Numbered from the stretch's first letter, positions 1 through 6,294 are shown. The stretch: DNA of 12,898 bases from Elusimicrobiota bacterium (GCA_028717525.1 JAQUNT010000018.1:1-12898), one strand, 5' to 3'. Notes: a model not told the origin generated them from the letters alone. Program-made: numbers and translations.

Positions 1-570
1 CACCTCCTGCCCACCTTCCAGCACCCCAACAGCATGCGCTCCAACCTGCCCTTCGGCGAGGTCGCGGGCAGCCCCGAGTATTCCAACAAGGCGGGCGCCA
101 AGCTGGGCCACGGAGTCTTCGAGCCGCCGGACGTGTCCAAGGGCCGCGTGGCGCGCGCGGTGCTCTACTTCTATACCCGCTACTACGACCGCAACATCAT
201 GCAGGGGGCCTACAACCACGGCTTCTTCAAGGACCGCGTCGAGATGTTCCTGCGCTGGAACCGGGAGCACCCCCCCACCGCGGAGGAGCGGCAGCGCAAC
301 GACCGCGTCGAGAAGTACCAGGGCAACCGCAACCCCTTCATAGACGACCCGTCCTTGGCCGAGCGCATCGGCGCGGAAGGCTTCGGCGCCGGCCCCGGCG
401 TCGTCCGGTACCAGGCGCCCGCCGAGCCCTCGGACCGGGGCTCCGACTCCTACGGCCGCCAGGAACCGCTGCGCAAGCACGGCCGGCACCACGGCCGCGG
501 CCACGACCGCCGCCACGCCGCGCCGGCCGCCCCCCAGCGCCTCTCCCCCCTGGCCTTCGCCCTCAACTGA
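1..570 (+). CDS. Endonuclease I family (EndA/Vvn-like) nuclease, C-terminal part
   Basis: The reading frame is open from the first base, so the 5' end lies outside the window; 189 residues are visible before TGA at 568-570. The visible part begins HLLPTFQHPN and continues with RSNLPFGEV, then GVFEPPD followed by KGRVARAV, and QGNRNPFID at 319-345. These are conserved blocks of the bacterial endonuclease I family, secreted or periplasmic non-specific DNA/RNA nucleases with a beta-beta-alpha-metal active site. The first His is probably part of the family's Leu-His-His-Leu catalytic segment, which is cut by the window edge. After the nuclease domain comes a tail of about 65 residues rich in Arg, His, Ala and Pro, which is not part of the family core. 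Any signal peptide cannot be seen. The family call is firm; substrate and location are known only by family. Confidence 0.88.
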   Translation, partial: HLLPTFQHPNSMRSNLPFGEVAGSPEYSNKAGAKLGHGVFEPPDVSKGRVARAVLYFYTRYYDRNIMQGAYNHGFFKDRVEMFLRWNREHPPTAEERQRNDRVEKYQGNRNPFIDDPSLAERIGAEGFGAGPGVVRYQAPAEPSDRGSDSYGRQEPLRKHGRHHGRGHDRRHAAPAAPQRLSPLAFALN

Positions 571-616
571 CCGCCCCCCGGCGTTTGTGAAGTTGGTGAG
601 GGTCTGACCCCATAAC

Positions 617-625
617 TGGTATACT
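617..625 (+). promoter_or_regulatory. Extended -10 promoter element for the RDD/pilin-like gene
   Basis: TGGTATACT has the TGn extension and a hexamer close to TATAAT, with no recognisable -35 at 16-18 bp spacing. Transcription should start near 632, giving a leader of about 14 nt that still contains the AGGAGG ribosome binding site at 635-640. It lies in the only intergenic gap on this side of the gene. This is sequence-based inference. Confidence 0.6.
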
Positions 626-645
626 CTCCGCCCCAGGAGGTCTTC

Positions 646-1566
646 ATGGACATCCCGCCCCAGACGCCCGAAGCCGGAGCCCCTTTGCAGGCCACTGCGC
701 CGCAGACCGCCCCGGCCGCGCCCGCCTTGGCCCCGGCCGGCTTCTGGGTCCGCGCCGGCGCCTACATGCTCGACGGCATCATCATCACCGTCGGCCAGCT
801 CTTGATCTTCGGCTTCTTGCTTCTGGTGGGCATCCCCAAGATGGTGGCCAACGTGTGCAGCTCCTTGCTGGGCATCGCCTACTTCGTCTGGATGCCCGCG
901 GCCTGCTCGGGCCAGACCGTGGGCAAGATGGCGGCCGGCATCGCTATCGTGCGCATGGACGGCTCCCCGCTGACCGCCCTGCGCTGCCTGGGCCGCTGGG
1001 CCGGCTACCTGGTCTCCACCATCGTCGCGGGCCTGGGCTTCTTCATCGCCGCCTTCACGGACAAGAAGCGGGCCCTGCACGACTACATCGCCGACACCCG
1101 GGTCGTCTATATCCAAGAGGTGGGGACCGCGCGCAAGACCTTGCTCGTCCTGCTGGCCCTCGCCCCGGTCCTGCTCGGCTTGGTCGCCGCCCTGGCCCTG
1201 CCCAAGTTCATGCAGCTGGCCGCCACGGCCGGGGAGGAGTCCACCCGCGGCCGCCTGACGGCCCTGCGCACGGCCGTGGCCGCCTACAGCCGCGACAACC
1301 CGGGCCAGTTCCCGCCGGACCTCGCCTCCCTCATGCCCAAGTACCTGCCCGTCATCGACGCCCTCAAGCTCAAGGACCATCAGGAGACCAACGACATGGC
1401 CGCCTACGACGCCGCGGCCTGCGCCGAAGCCGCCGTGGACCCCGCCAAGCTGCGCGACACCGGGAAATGGGGCTACGTCGCGGACCCGGCCGCGTCCTGC
1501 CGCGGGGCCCTGTTCGTGGACTGCACGCACACGGACTCGCGGAAGAACCAATGGGCCTCCTATTAG
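646..1566 (+). CDS. RDD-family membrane protein fused to a type IV pilin/GspG-like domain
   Basis: 306 residues; the start is set by AGGAGG at 635-640, five bases before the ATG. A Pro/Ala-rich cytoplasmic-type leader (1-32) precedes an RDD domain (about 33-156) with the family signposts: Arg36 and Asp43 in the first segment, GQTVGKMAAGI at 89-99, and DKKRALHDYIADTRVV ending near 154. Hydrophobic segments are near 44-62, 68-86, 117-137 and 165-186. The last helix runs straight into LPKFMQLAATAGEEST, followed by a charged helix, then a DNPGQFPPDL turn and a terminal Cys-Thr-His-Thr-Asp / Trp-Ala-Ser-Tyr ending. That part resembles the N-terminal helix and globular head of type II secretion/type IV pilin G proteins, but it sits inside a polytopic protein without a prepilin peptidase site at its start. 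The RDD family has been linked to transport, but the function here is unknown. The domain calls are good; the role is not inferred. Confidence 0.75.
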   Translation: MDIPPQTPEAGAPLQATAPQTAPAAPALAPAGFWVRAGAYMLDGIIITVGQLLIFGFLLLVGIPKMVANVCSSLLGIAYFVWMPAACSGQTVGKMAAGIAIVRMDGSPLTALRCLGRWAGYLVSTIVAGLGFFIAAFTDKKRALHDYIADTRVVYIQEVGTARKTLLVLLALAPVLLGLVAALALPKFMQLAATAGEESTRGRLTALRTAVAAYSRDNPGQFPPDLASLMPKYLPVIDALKLKDHQETNDMAAYDAAACAEAAVDPAKLRDTGKWGYVADPAASCRGALFVDCTHTDSRKNQWASY

Positions 1567-1572
1567 GATAGT

Positions 1573-1581
1573 TGCTAGAAT
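1573..1581 (+). promoter_or_regulatory. Extended -10 element directly before pduS, leaderless start predicted
   Basis: TGCTAGAAT ends 6 nt before the ATG at 1588, so the normal initiation distance puts the transcript start on the A of the ATG. There is no Shine-Dalgarno sequence in the 21-nt gap and no -35 at a usual distance. The same nine bases occur before the double-FKBP gene on the other strand (7420-7428). Confidence 0.6.
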
Positions 1582-1587
1582 GCCCCC

Positions 1588-2925
1588 ATGGCGCCCCGGT
1601 CCGAGTTCGCCCGGCTCGTCCGCCGGGCCGGCGTGGTGGGGGCCGGCGGTGCGGGCTTCCCTTCCTATGTAAAGGTCTCCTCCCCGGCCGAGACGGTCAT
1701 CGTCAACGCCGCGGAGTGCGAGCCCCTGCTTCAGAAGGACCAGGAGATCCTGGCCCATTTCGCGCCCGAGGTCGTCTCCGGCCTGGAGGCCGTGGTCGCG
1801 GCCACCGGCGCCTCCCGGGGCGTCATCGCCATCAAGGAGAAGCACGCGGAGCTCGTCGCTCTCCTGGAGAAAGCCGTGGCGGGCAAGAAGGCCCTCGGCG
1901 TCCACCGCCTGGGCGACTATTACCCGGCGGGCGACGAGTTCTGCCAGGTCTACGAGGTCACGGGCCGGCTCATCCCCATGGGCGGCATCCCCCTGCAGGT
2001 CGGCGTGGTGGTCAACAACGTGGAGACCCTCTACAACATGGCGCGGGCGGGGAGCACGCCGGTGGTGGACACCTTCCTCACCGTGACCGGCGCGGTCAAG
2101 TCCCCCTGCACCATGCGCGTGCCGGTAGGCACGAGCATGGCCGAGGCCGTGGCCCTGGCCGGCGGCGCCACGGTCAAGGACCCCGTGGTCCTCGACGGCG
2201 GAGCCATGATGGGCAAGGTGGCCGAGGACTTCTCCGCGCCGCTGACCAAGACCAGCGGCGGCCTGATCGTCCTGCCCCGCGAGCATCCCCTGGTGCGGCG
2301 CAAATCCGCGGGCCGCGCCGCCTTCGACCGCGCCGGCAAGTCGACCTGCGACCAGTGCACCCTGTGCACCGAGCTCTGCCCGCGCTACCTGCTGGGCTAC
2401 GACATCCAGCCGCACAAGGTCATGCGCAGCCTGCTCTTCTCGGCCCCGGACCGCAAGCCCTGGAGCCACTGGGCCCTGCTCTGCTGCGAGTGCCGGCTCT
2501 GCAGCCTCTTCGCCTGCCCGGAGAACCTCAACCCCGGGGACATCTGCGGCTTCACCAAGGGCGACCTCGCGGCCCAGAAGGTCAACTGGAAGAGCTCGCC
2601 GTTGAACCGCGGCCAGGCGCCCAAGGCCCATCCCATCCGGCCCTGGCGCCAGATCCCGGTGAGCCAGCTCAAGAGCCGCCTGGGGCTGGAGGACTACGAG
2701 GCGGAGGCGCCCCTGCGCCAAGAGCCCTACGCGCCGGCGCTTGTGCGCATCCCCCTCAAGCAGCACGTGGGCGTGCCGGCCCGGCCCGTGGTCAAGACCG
2801 GCCAGGCGGTGGAGCGGGGCGACCTGATCGGCGACTTGCCCGAGGACCAGCTCGGCGCGCCCGTGCACGCCAGCATCTCGGGACAGGTCACGGCGGTCAC
2901 GGATTTCGTGGAGATAACTGCATGA
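1588..2925 (+). CDS. pduS: PduS-like microcompartment flavin/iron-sulfur oxidoreductase (RnfC-like)
   Basis: 445 residues, close to the length I recall for enterobacterial PduS (about 450). The N-terminal RnfC/NQO1-like nucleotide and FMN part has GVVGAGGAGFPSYVK at 16-30 and NAAECEPLL at 40-48. An SLBB-type segment follows (about 155-215). Two ferredoxin-like cluster motifs follow: Cys254, Cys257, Cys260, Cys264-Pro, and Cys299, Cys302, Cys305, Cys310-Pro. A barrel-sandwich domain covers about 385-445. In the Pdu system PduS is a flavoprotein with two [4Fe-4S] clusters that reduces cobalamin; homologues in other microcompartment types are thought to handle electron or NAD recycling. The 3' end overlaps the PduT-like gene by ATGA (2922-2925), so the two are translationally coupled. 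RnfC itself is less likely, given the length, the shell-protein partner and the absence of other rnf genes. The physiological electron partner is not visible here. Confidence 0.88.
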   Translation: MAPRSEFARLVRRAGVVGAGGAGFPSYVKVSSPAETVIVNAAECEPLLQKDQEILAHFAPEVVSGLEAVVAATGASRGVIAIKEKHAELVALLEKAVAGKKALGVHRLGDYYPAGDEFCQVYEVTGRLIPMGGIPLQVGVVVNNVETLYNMARAGSTPVVDTFLTVTGAVKSPCTMRVPVGTSMAEAVALAGGATVKDPVVLDGGAMMGKVAEDFSAPLTKTSGGLIVLPREHPLVRRKSAGRAAFDRAGKSTCDQCTLCTELCPRYLLGYDIQPHKVMRSLLFSAPDRKPWSHWALLCCECRLCSLFACPENLNPGDICGFTKGDLAAQKVNWKSSPLNRGQAPKAHPIRPWRQIPVSQLKSRLGLEDYEAEAPLRQEPYAPALVRIPLKQHVGVPARPVVKTGQAVERGDLIGDLPEDQLGAPVHASISGQVTAVTDFVEITA

Positions 2926-3470
2926 ACCAAGCGATCGGCGGGGTGGAGCTTTCCAGCATGGCGCGCGGCTTCGACGTGACCGACCAGATGCTCAAGACCG
3001 CGCCCGTCAAGCTCCTGCTGGCGCGCACGGTCTGCCCGGGCAAGTACATCGTCCTGGTCACGGGCGAGGTGGCCGACGTGCAGGCTAGCGTGGACGTCGG
3101 GGGCAACCGCGCCGGCGTCTCCTGCGTAGACCGCTTCGTCATCCCCAACGTGCATCCCGAGGTCATGCCCGCCATCTCCGGCACCGCGCTGGTGGACAAG
3201 CTCGAGGCCCTGGGCGTGGTGGAGGCCTTCTCCGTCTCCGCTTTGATCGAGGCGGCCGACGCGGCGGTCAAGGCCGCCTCGGTGCGCCTCATCGAGGTGC
3301 GCCTGGCCATGGCCATGGGCGGCAAGGCCTTCGTGACCATGACCGGCAGCGTGGCCGCCGTGGACACCGCCGTGGCCGCGGCCGCGGCCGCGGTGGGCCG
3401 CCGCGGGCTCCTGGTGGAGAAGGTGGTCATCCCCCAGCCCCGGCCGGAGCTGCTCACCGAGATGATCTAG
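2922..3470 (+). CDS. pduT: PduT-like tandem-BMC trimeric shell protein with an iron-sulfur cysteine
   Basis: 182 residues with two BMC domains (about 4-80 and 97-180), the BMC-T architecture that forms pseudohexameric trimers in microcompartment shells. It matches the PduT subtype closely: opening MNQAIGGVEL, then TVCPGKY with Cys38, HPEVMPAISG at 78-87 and MAMGGKAF at 130-137. In PduT, Cys38 from the three subunits holds a [4Fe-4S] cluster at the central pore, and here the cysteine is at the same position in the same local sequence. PduT is reported to bind PduS, which fits the ATGA overlap between the two genes. No other shell, pentamer or signature-enzyme gene is in the window. The GC-rich tract near 3376-3393 only encodes a poly-alanine run in the second domain. 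The call is firm; which microcompartment it serves is unknown. Confidence 0.92.
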   Translation: MNQAIGGVELSSMARGFDVTDQMLKTAPVKLLLARTVCPGKYIVLVTGEVADVQASVDVGGNRAGVSCVDRFVIPNVHPEVMPAISGTALVDKLEALGVVEAFSVSALIEAADAAVKAASVRLIEVRLAMAMGGKAFVTMTGSVAAVDTAVAAAAAAVGRRGLLVEKVVIPQPRPELLTEMI

Positions 3471-3479
3471 CCCCCGGCC

Positions 3480-4253
3480 ATGCGCGGCGGGCTGGAGCTC
3501 GTCGTCCTCGGCTCGGGCGCCTTCACCCCGGCGCGCCGGCCCGGCCGGGTGCGCAACCCGGCCGGCTACGCGGTGCGGCTGCCCCGGACGCTGCTGCTCT
3601 TCGACCTGGGCTTCGGCGACCTCTGGCAGCTGGCGCGCTGCGGCCTGCGCCCCGCCGCAGCCAGCGACCTCTTCCTGAGCCACCGCCACCCCGACCACGC
3701 GGGCGACCTGGCCGCTTTGCTCTTCCACCTGCGCTACGACGAGCCCCCGCGCGCGGGGCGCCTGCTCCTGTGGGGACCGGCCGGCCTCTCCGCATTCGTG
3801 GCGCGGCTGCGGCGCGCCTTTTGGCCCTGGCTGGAGCCGCGGGGCTACCGCCTGGAGCTGCGCGAGCTCCGCGACGGGGACGCGGCCCGCGGCCCGGGCT
3901 GGAGCGTGGAGGCCCGACGCGCCGCGCACCCCACCCCGGCGCTGAGCTTCCGCCTGCGCGCGGCCGGCCGCACCGTGGTCTTCTCCGGGGACAGCGGCCC
4001 CAGCCCGAGCCTGGAGCGCCTGGCCTCCGGCTGCGACCTGCTCGTGGTCGAGGCCTCCTTGCCCCCAGGCGGCCGGGACCCGGGTCACCACAGCCCGGAG
4101 CAGGCCCTGGCCTTGGCCCGGGCCGCGGCGCCGCGGAGGACCCTGTTCTCCCACCTATCCGAGGCTTCGGAGGCCGGCCTGCGCCGGCTGCTGCGCCGCG
4201 CGGGCCGCCTGCCCGCGCGCCTGGCCGAGGACGGGATGCGCCAGGTGATTTGA
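3480..4253 (+). CDS. Metallo-beta-lactamase-fold hydrolase (RNase Z/arylsulfatase-like)
   Basis: 257 residues. The start is 9 nt after the PduT-like stop, with no clear ribosome binding site, so it probably depends on the upstream genes. The N-terminal strand LVVLGSGAFTP is typical of the fold. The metal site is SHRHPDHAGD (His68, His70, Asp72, His73), with His150 in a later loop, Asp171 in FSGDSG and a terminal His225 in FSHLSE. These are the ligands of a two-metal hydrolase of the RNase Z-like branch. No exosite arm typical of true tRNase Z is apparent, so an uncharacterised small-molecule or phosphodiester hydrolase is more likely than tRNA 3' processing. It is the third gene of the pduS-pduT unit, but nothing in it indicates a microcompartment role and it has no obvious targeting extension. 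The fold is certain; the substrate is unknown. Confidence 0.82.
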   Translation: MRGGLELVVLGSGAFTPARRPGRVRNPAGYAVRLPRTLLLFDLGFGDLWQLARCGLRPAAASDLFLSHRHPDHAGDLAALLFHLRYDEPPRAGRLLLWGPAGLSAFVARLRRAFWPWLEPRGYRLELRELRDGDAARGPGWSVEARRAAHPTPALSFRLRAAGRTVVFSGDSGPSPSLERLASGCDLLVVEASLPPGGRDPGHHSPEQALALARAAAPRRTLFSHLSEASEAGLRRLLRRAGRLPARLAEDGMRQVI

Positions 4254-4277
4254 CGGCCGCCGCGGGTTTGATACAAT
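4250..4277 (+). promoter_or_regulatory. Promoter of the OmpA lipoprotein gene, -35 plus extended -10
   Basis: TTGACG (4250-4255) and TACAAT (4272-4277) are 16 bp apart, and the -10 carries a TGA extension at 4269-4271. The -35 overlaps the stop codon of the preceding gene. The -10 ends 7 nt before the ATG at 4285, with no Shine-Dalgarno sequence between them, so a leaderless mRNA is expected. This is the best-matched promoter in the window together with the one at 11154-11182. Confidence 0.7.
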
Positions 4278-4284
4278 GGGCCCC

Positions 4285-5262
4285 ATGAAGAACTCCCTCT
4301 GTGTCGCCGTCGTGGCCCTGCTCCTCTCCGGCTGCGCCTCGGGCAAGATCAAGAAGCTCCAGGCCCAGGCCGACCTCTGCGAGACCAACTCGGGTCAGCT
4401 GCGCCAGCAGATCCGCGCGGGCGAGGACAAGGCCGCGGCCCTGCAGTCCCAGGCCAAGGATTTCGAGGCCAAGGCCGCGGACCTCGACGCCAAGCTCAAG
4501 GCCCAGCAGGAGCGCATCGACTCTTTGGCCAAGTCCAACCAGGACCTGCGCTCGTCCTTGGCGGCCAACACCGGCCAGCTCTCGGGCAAGGTCGCGGAGC
4601 TGGTCAAGGAGAAGGACGAGCTCGCGCGCGGCCTGGACGCGCTCAAGAAGGACAAGATCGCCGCGGACCGGACCTTGGCCAACCAGAAGGCGACCCTGGC
4701 CGCGGCCAAGGCCCGGCTCGACGAACTCGCCGCGGCCGCGGCGGCCGTGAAGGCGGAGCAGGACAAGGCCTTCACGGAGCGCACCCAGGCCCAGGCCCGA
4801 GCCCACGACGACCTGGGCAGCCTGGCCGACGCTGTGCTCAAGGAGATGCAGGGCGAGAAGGCCCGCATCGAGCAGGACGGGGATTCCGTGGCCCTGACCC
4901 TGCAGGAGCCGCTCCTCTTCAAGTCCAACCAGGCCAAGCTCACGGACGCCGGCATCGCCCTGCTGGACCGCCTGGGCCGGGCCCTGCAGGCCTTGGGCCC
5001 GCGCGCGGTCCGCGTGGAGGGGCACTCCGACAACTCCACGATCAAGTGGGAGCTCTTCGGCAGCTTCAACGGCCACTGGGAGCTCTCCGCGGCCCGGGCC
5101 GCGGCCGTGGCCCGCTATCTGCACGAGCACGCCGGCCTCGACCCCCGCCGCCTGAGCGCCGCGGGCTTCGGGGAGTTCCGCCCGGTCAAGGGCAACGACA
5201 CCGCGGCGGGCCGCGAGGCCAACCGCCGCGTCGTGCTGGTCGTGGGCCCGGCCGCGCCATGA
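4285..5262 (+). CDS. OmpA-family peptidoglycan-binding lipoprotein with long coiled coil
   Basis: 325 residues from the ATG at 4285. An in-frame ATG at 4276 would add three residues but lies inside the -10 box, so 4285 is preferred. Residues 1-17 are a lipoprotein signal (MKNSL, hydrophobic core, LSGC with Cys17 as the lipidated residue). About 20-185 is an Ala/Lys/Asp/Gln-rich coiled coil. The C-terminal OmpA domain (about 200-325) shows the peptidoglycan-binding signatures GHSDN, ELSAARAAAVARYL, DPRRLSAAGFGE and GREANRRV. Such proteins tether the outer membrane to the cell wall. The coiled coil would span the periplasm, as in other lipoproteins with a long spacer. The 3' end overlaps the next gene by ATGA. 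The family is clear; no specific named protein is claimed. Confidence 0.9.
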   Translation: MKNSLCVAVVALLLSGCASGKIKKLQAQADLCETNSGQLRQQIRAGEDKAAALQSQAKDFEAKAADLDAKLKAQQERIDSLAKSNQDLRSSLAANTGQLSGKVAELVKEKDELARGLDALKKDKIAADRTLANQKATLAAAKARLDELAAAAAAVKAEQDKAFTERTQAQARAHDDLGSLADAVLKEMQGEKARIEQDGDSVALTLQEPLLFKSNQAKLTDAGIALLDRLGRALQALGPRAVRVEGHSDNSTIKWELFGSFNGHWELSAARAAAVARYLHEHAGLDPRRLSAAGFGEFRPVKGNDTAAGREANRRVVLVVGPAAP

Positions 5263-5510
5263 GGCCCGGCCTGCGCCGCCACCGCCGCGGCCAGCCGCGG
5301 GCCGGACGCCCCGCGCCGGAGGGCCTGCCCCGCGCCCAGGACTGGACCCAGGTCCCCTGCCCTCACTGCGGCGAGGAGCTCGAGGTCCTGGTGGAGGCCG
5401 ACGAGGACGGCAGCACCCGATTCGAGGACTGCTCGGCCTGCCGCCGGACCGTGTCACTCCACGTGACCTGGGACGACGGGGAGATGCTGGTGGAGACGGG
5501 GAGGGCCTAG
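5259..5510 (+). CDS. Small CPXCG-motif cysteine-rich protein (zinc ribbon)
   Basis: 83 residues, starting at an ATG that overlaps the OmpA gene's stop (5259-5262), so it is co-translated. After a basic, low-complexity N terminus (1-29) comes CPHCGEELEVLVEAD with Cys34 and Cys37, then EDCSACRRT with Cys58 and Cys61, and an acidic C terminus. Two CxxC pairs at this spacing and the strand pattern between them match the CPXCG cysteine-rich family, small proteins of unknown function that should bind one zinc ion. The family is usually around 60-70 residues, so the first 25 or so residues may be an extension, or the true start may be further in. The tandem hairpins at 5523-5578 end this transcription unit. 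Confidence 0.78.
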   Translation: MRPGLRRHRRGQPRAGRPAPEGLPRAQDWTQVPCPHCGEELEVLVEADEDGSTRFEDCSACRRTVSLHVTWDDGEMLVETGRA

Positions 5511-5522
5511 CCGTTCAAACGA

Positions 5523-5545
5523 GCGCGTGACCTCCGGTCACGCGC
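5523..5545. terminator. Perfect 10-bp hairpin, first of a tandem pair between convergent genes
   Basis: GCGCGTGACC (5523-5532) and GGTCACGCGC (5536-5545) are exact reverse complements around a TCC loop. It begins 13 nt after the stop at 5510 and abuts the second hairpin with no gap. There is no T-tract, so on its own it may act as a 3'-end stabiliser or as part of a bidirectional terminator. Confidence 0.7.
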
Positions 5546-5578
5546 AACCGCCGCCCCCCTCGCAGGGGGGCGGCGGTT
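5546..5578. terminator. Perfect 15-bp GC-rich hairpin, probable bidirectional terminator
   Basis: The arm AACCGCCGCCCCCCT (5546-5560) pairs perfectly with 5564-5578 across a CGC loop. Each arm ends in AA or TT, so both strands read a GC stem followed by TT, but no long T-run follows on either strand. It lies between the stop of the CPXCG gene (5510) and the stop of the FKBP gene on the other strand (5614), the expected place for a shared terminator. Confidence 0.8.
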
Positions 5579-5613
5579 CCGTTGGGGGTGGCCAGCCGTT
5601 CCGGGCCGGGACC

Positions 5614-6273
5614 CTACTTCTTGACCACCTCGACGAGCTCCACCTCGTAGACGAGCGCGGCGCCGCCCGGGATGCCGGGCCGGCCCTGCTCGCCGTAGGC
5701 CAGGTCCGCGGGGCAGAAGAGCTTGGCCCTGCCCCCGACCCTCATCATCGGGATGCCTTCCTGCCAGCACTTGACCACGCCCGACAACGGGAACTCCAAG
5801 GGCCGGCCCGCCGGGGAGCGGTCGAACACGGTGCCGTCGCTGAGCATGCCCGTATAGGCGGCCTTGACCGTGTCCACGACCGTCGCGGAGGCGCCTTTCC
5901 CGGGCTTGAGTTCGACGTAAACGAGCCCGGAAGCCGTCCGCTGGGCCCCCGGCGCCTTGGCTGCCCGGGCCAGGAAGTCCTTGGTCTTCTGCGCCTTGGC
6001 CTTGGACCGCGCCTGGGCCAGGTCGTTGAACTTCGCGCCGTAGACGGCGATATCCGCCTTGAGCTTGGCTCCCAGCACGGCATCCTTGAGCCCCATCTGC
6101 ACGAACTTAAGGTCCGCCGCCGTCAGGCTCAGGGGCTCCGCCCGCTGCGCCAACCAAACCCCTGCGGCGTAGAGGATCTTCTGCTCCTCGGTCCGCGGGG
6201 CCTCCGCGAGCGCGGCGGCGCAGAAGGCCGGCGCGAGCAGGGTCCCGGCAACGATCGTCGCGAGCGCCCTCAT
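5614..6273 (-). CDS. Periplasmic FKBP-type peptidyl-prolyl isomerase, single FKBP domain
   Basis: 219 residues. The start is fixed by AGGAGGT (6280-6286, minus strand), six bases before the ATG. A signal peptide (1-23, ending near Ala-Leu-Ala-Glu) leads to an FKBP_N/Mip-type helical dimerisation region (about 25-105) and one FKBP domain (about 112-217) with SDGTVFDRS, VVKCWQEG, LAYGEQGRPGIPGGA and VYEVELVEV. It should catalyse Xaa-Pro cis-trans isomerisation and assist folding in the periplasm. Where classical FKBPs have Gly-Trp and Ile-Pro, this one has Cys169-Trp and Cys187-Pro. It lies 21 nt downstream of a double-domain paralogue and shares a 38-bp identical stretch with it. It looks like one product of duplication within this operon. 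Confidence 0.9.
   Translation of the reverse strand: MRALATIVAGTLLAPAFCAAALAEAPRTEEQKILYAAGVWLAQRAEPLSLTAADLKFVQMGLKDAVLGAKLKADIAVYGAKFNDLAQARSKAKAQKTKDFLARAAKAPGAQRTASGLVYVELKPGKGASATVVDTVKAAYTGMLSDGTVFDRSPAGRPLEFPLSGVVKCWQEGIPMMRVGGRAKLFCPADLAYGEQGRPGIPGGAALVYEVELVEVVKK
5663..5700. repeat. 38-bp direct repeat, copy 1, inside the single-domain FKBP gene
   Basis: Identical base for base to 6344-6381 and in the same orientation. It encodes the AYGEQGRPGIPGG loop of the FKBP active site in both genes. The identity extends through third codon positions, which indicates recent duplication or gene conversion rather than protein-level selection alone. Confidence 0.85.
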
Positions 6274-6294
6274 CTCCCCACCTCCTGGTGCGCC

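Noticed and set aside
1588..2925. RnfC subunit of an Rnf complex
   Set aside because: No other rnf genes are present, and the partner is a PduT-type shell protein in a 4-bp overlap. Length and motifs fit PduS better.
3376..3393. A GCGGCC-type repeat that is strongly self-complementary
   Set aside because: It encodes a poly-alanine stretch in the second BMC domain in frame, so composition explains it.
1572..3470. A 632-residue reading of the PduT frame extended upstream through pduS
   Set aside because: The upstream part is an Arg/Gly/Pro-rich shadow of pduS. The real shell protein begins at the ATG at 2922, which matches the PduT N terminus.
4276..4284. Upstream ATG as start of the OmpA lipoprotein
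   Set aside because: It overlaps the -10 hexamer and would be upstream of the expected transcript start. The lipoprotein signal is normal from 4285.
3523..5457. A 644-codon minus-strand open frame opposite the MBL and OmpA genes
   Set aside because: The composition is Arg/Gly/Pro-rich without motifs. The plus-strand genes have complete catalytic or binding signatures, so this is a GC-driven shadow.
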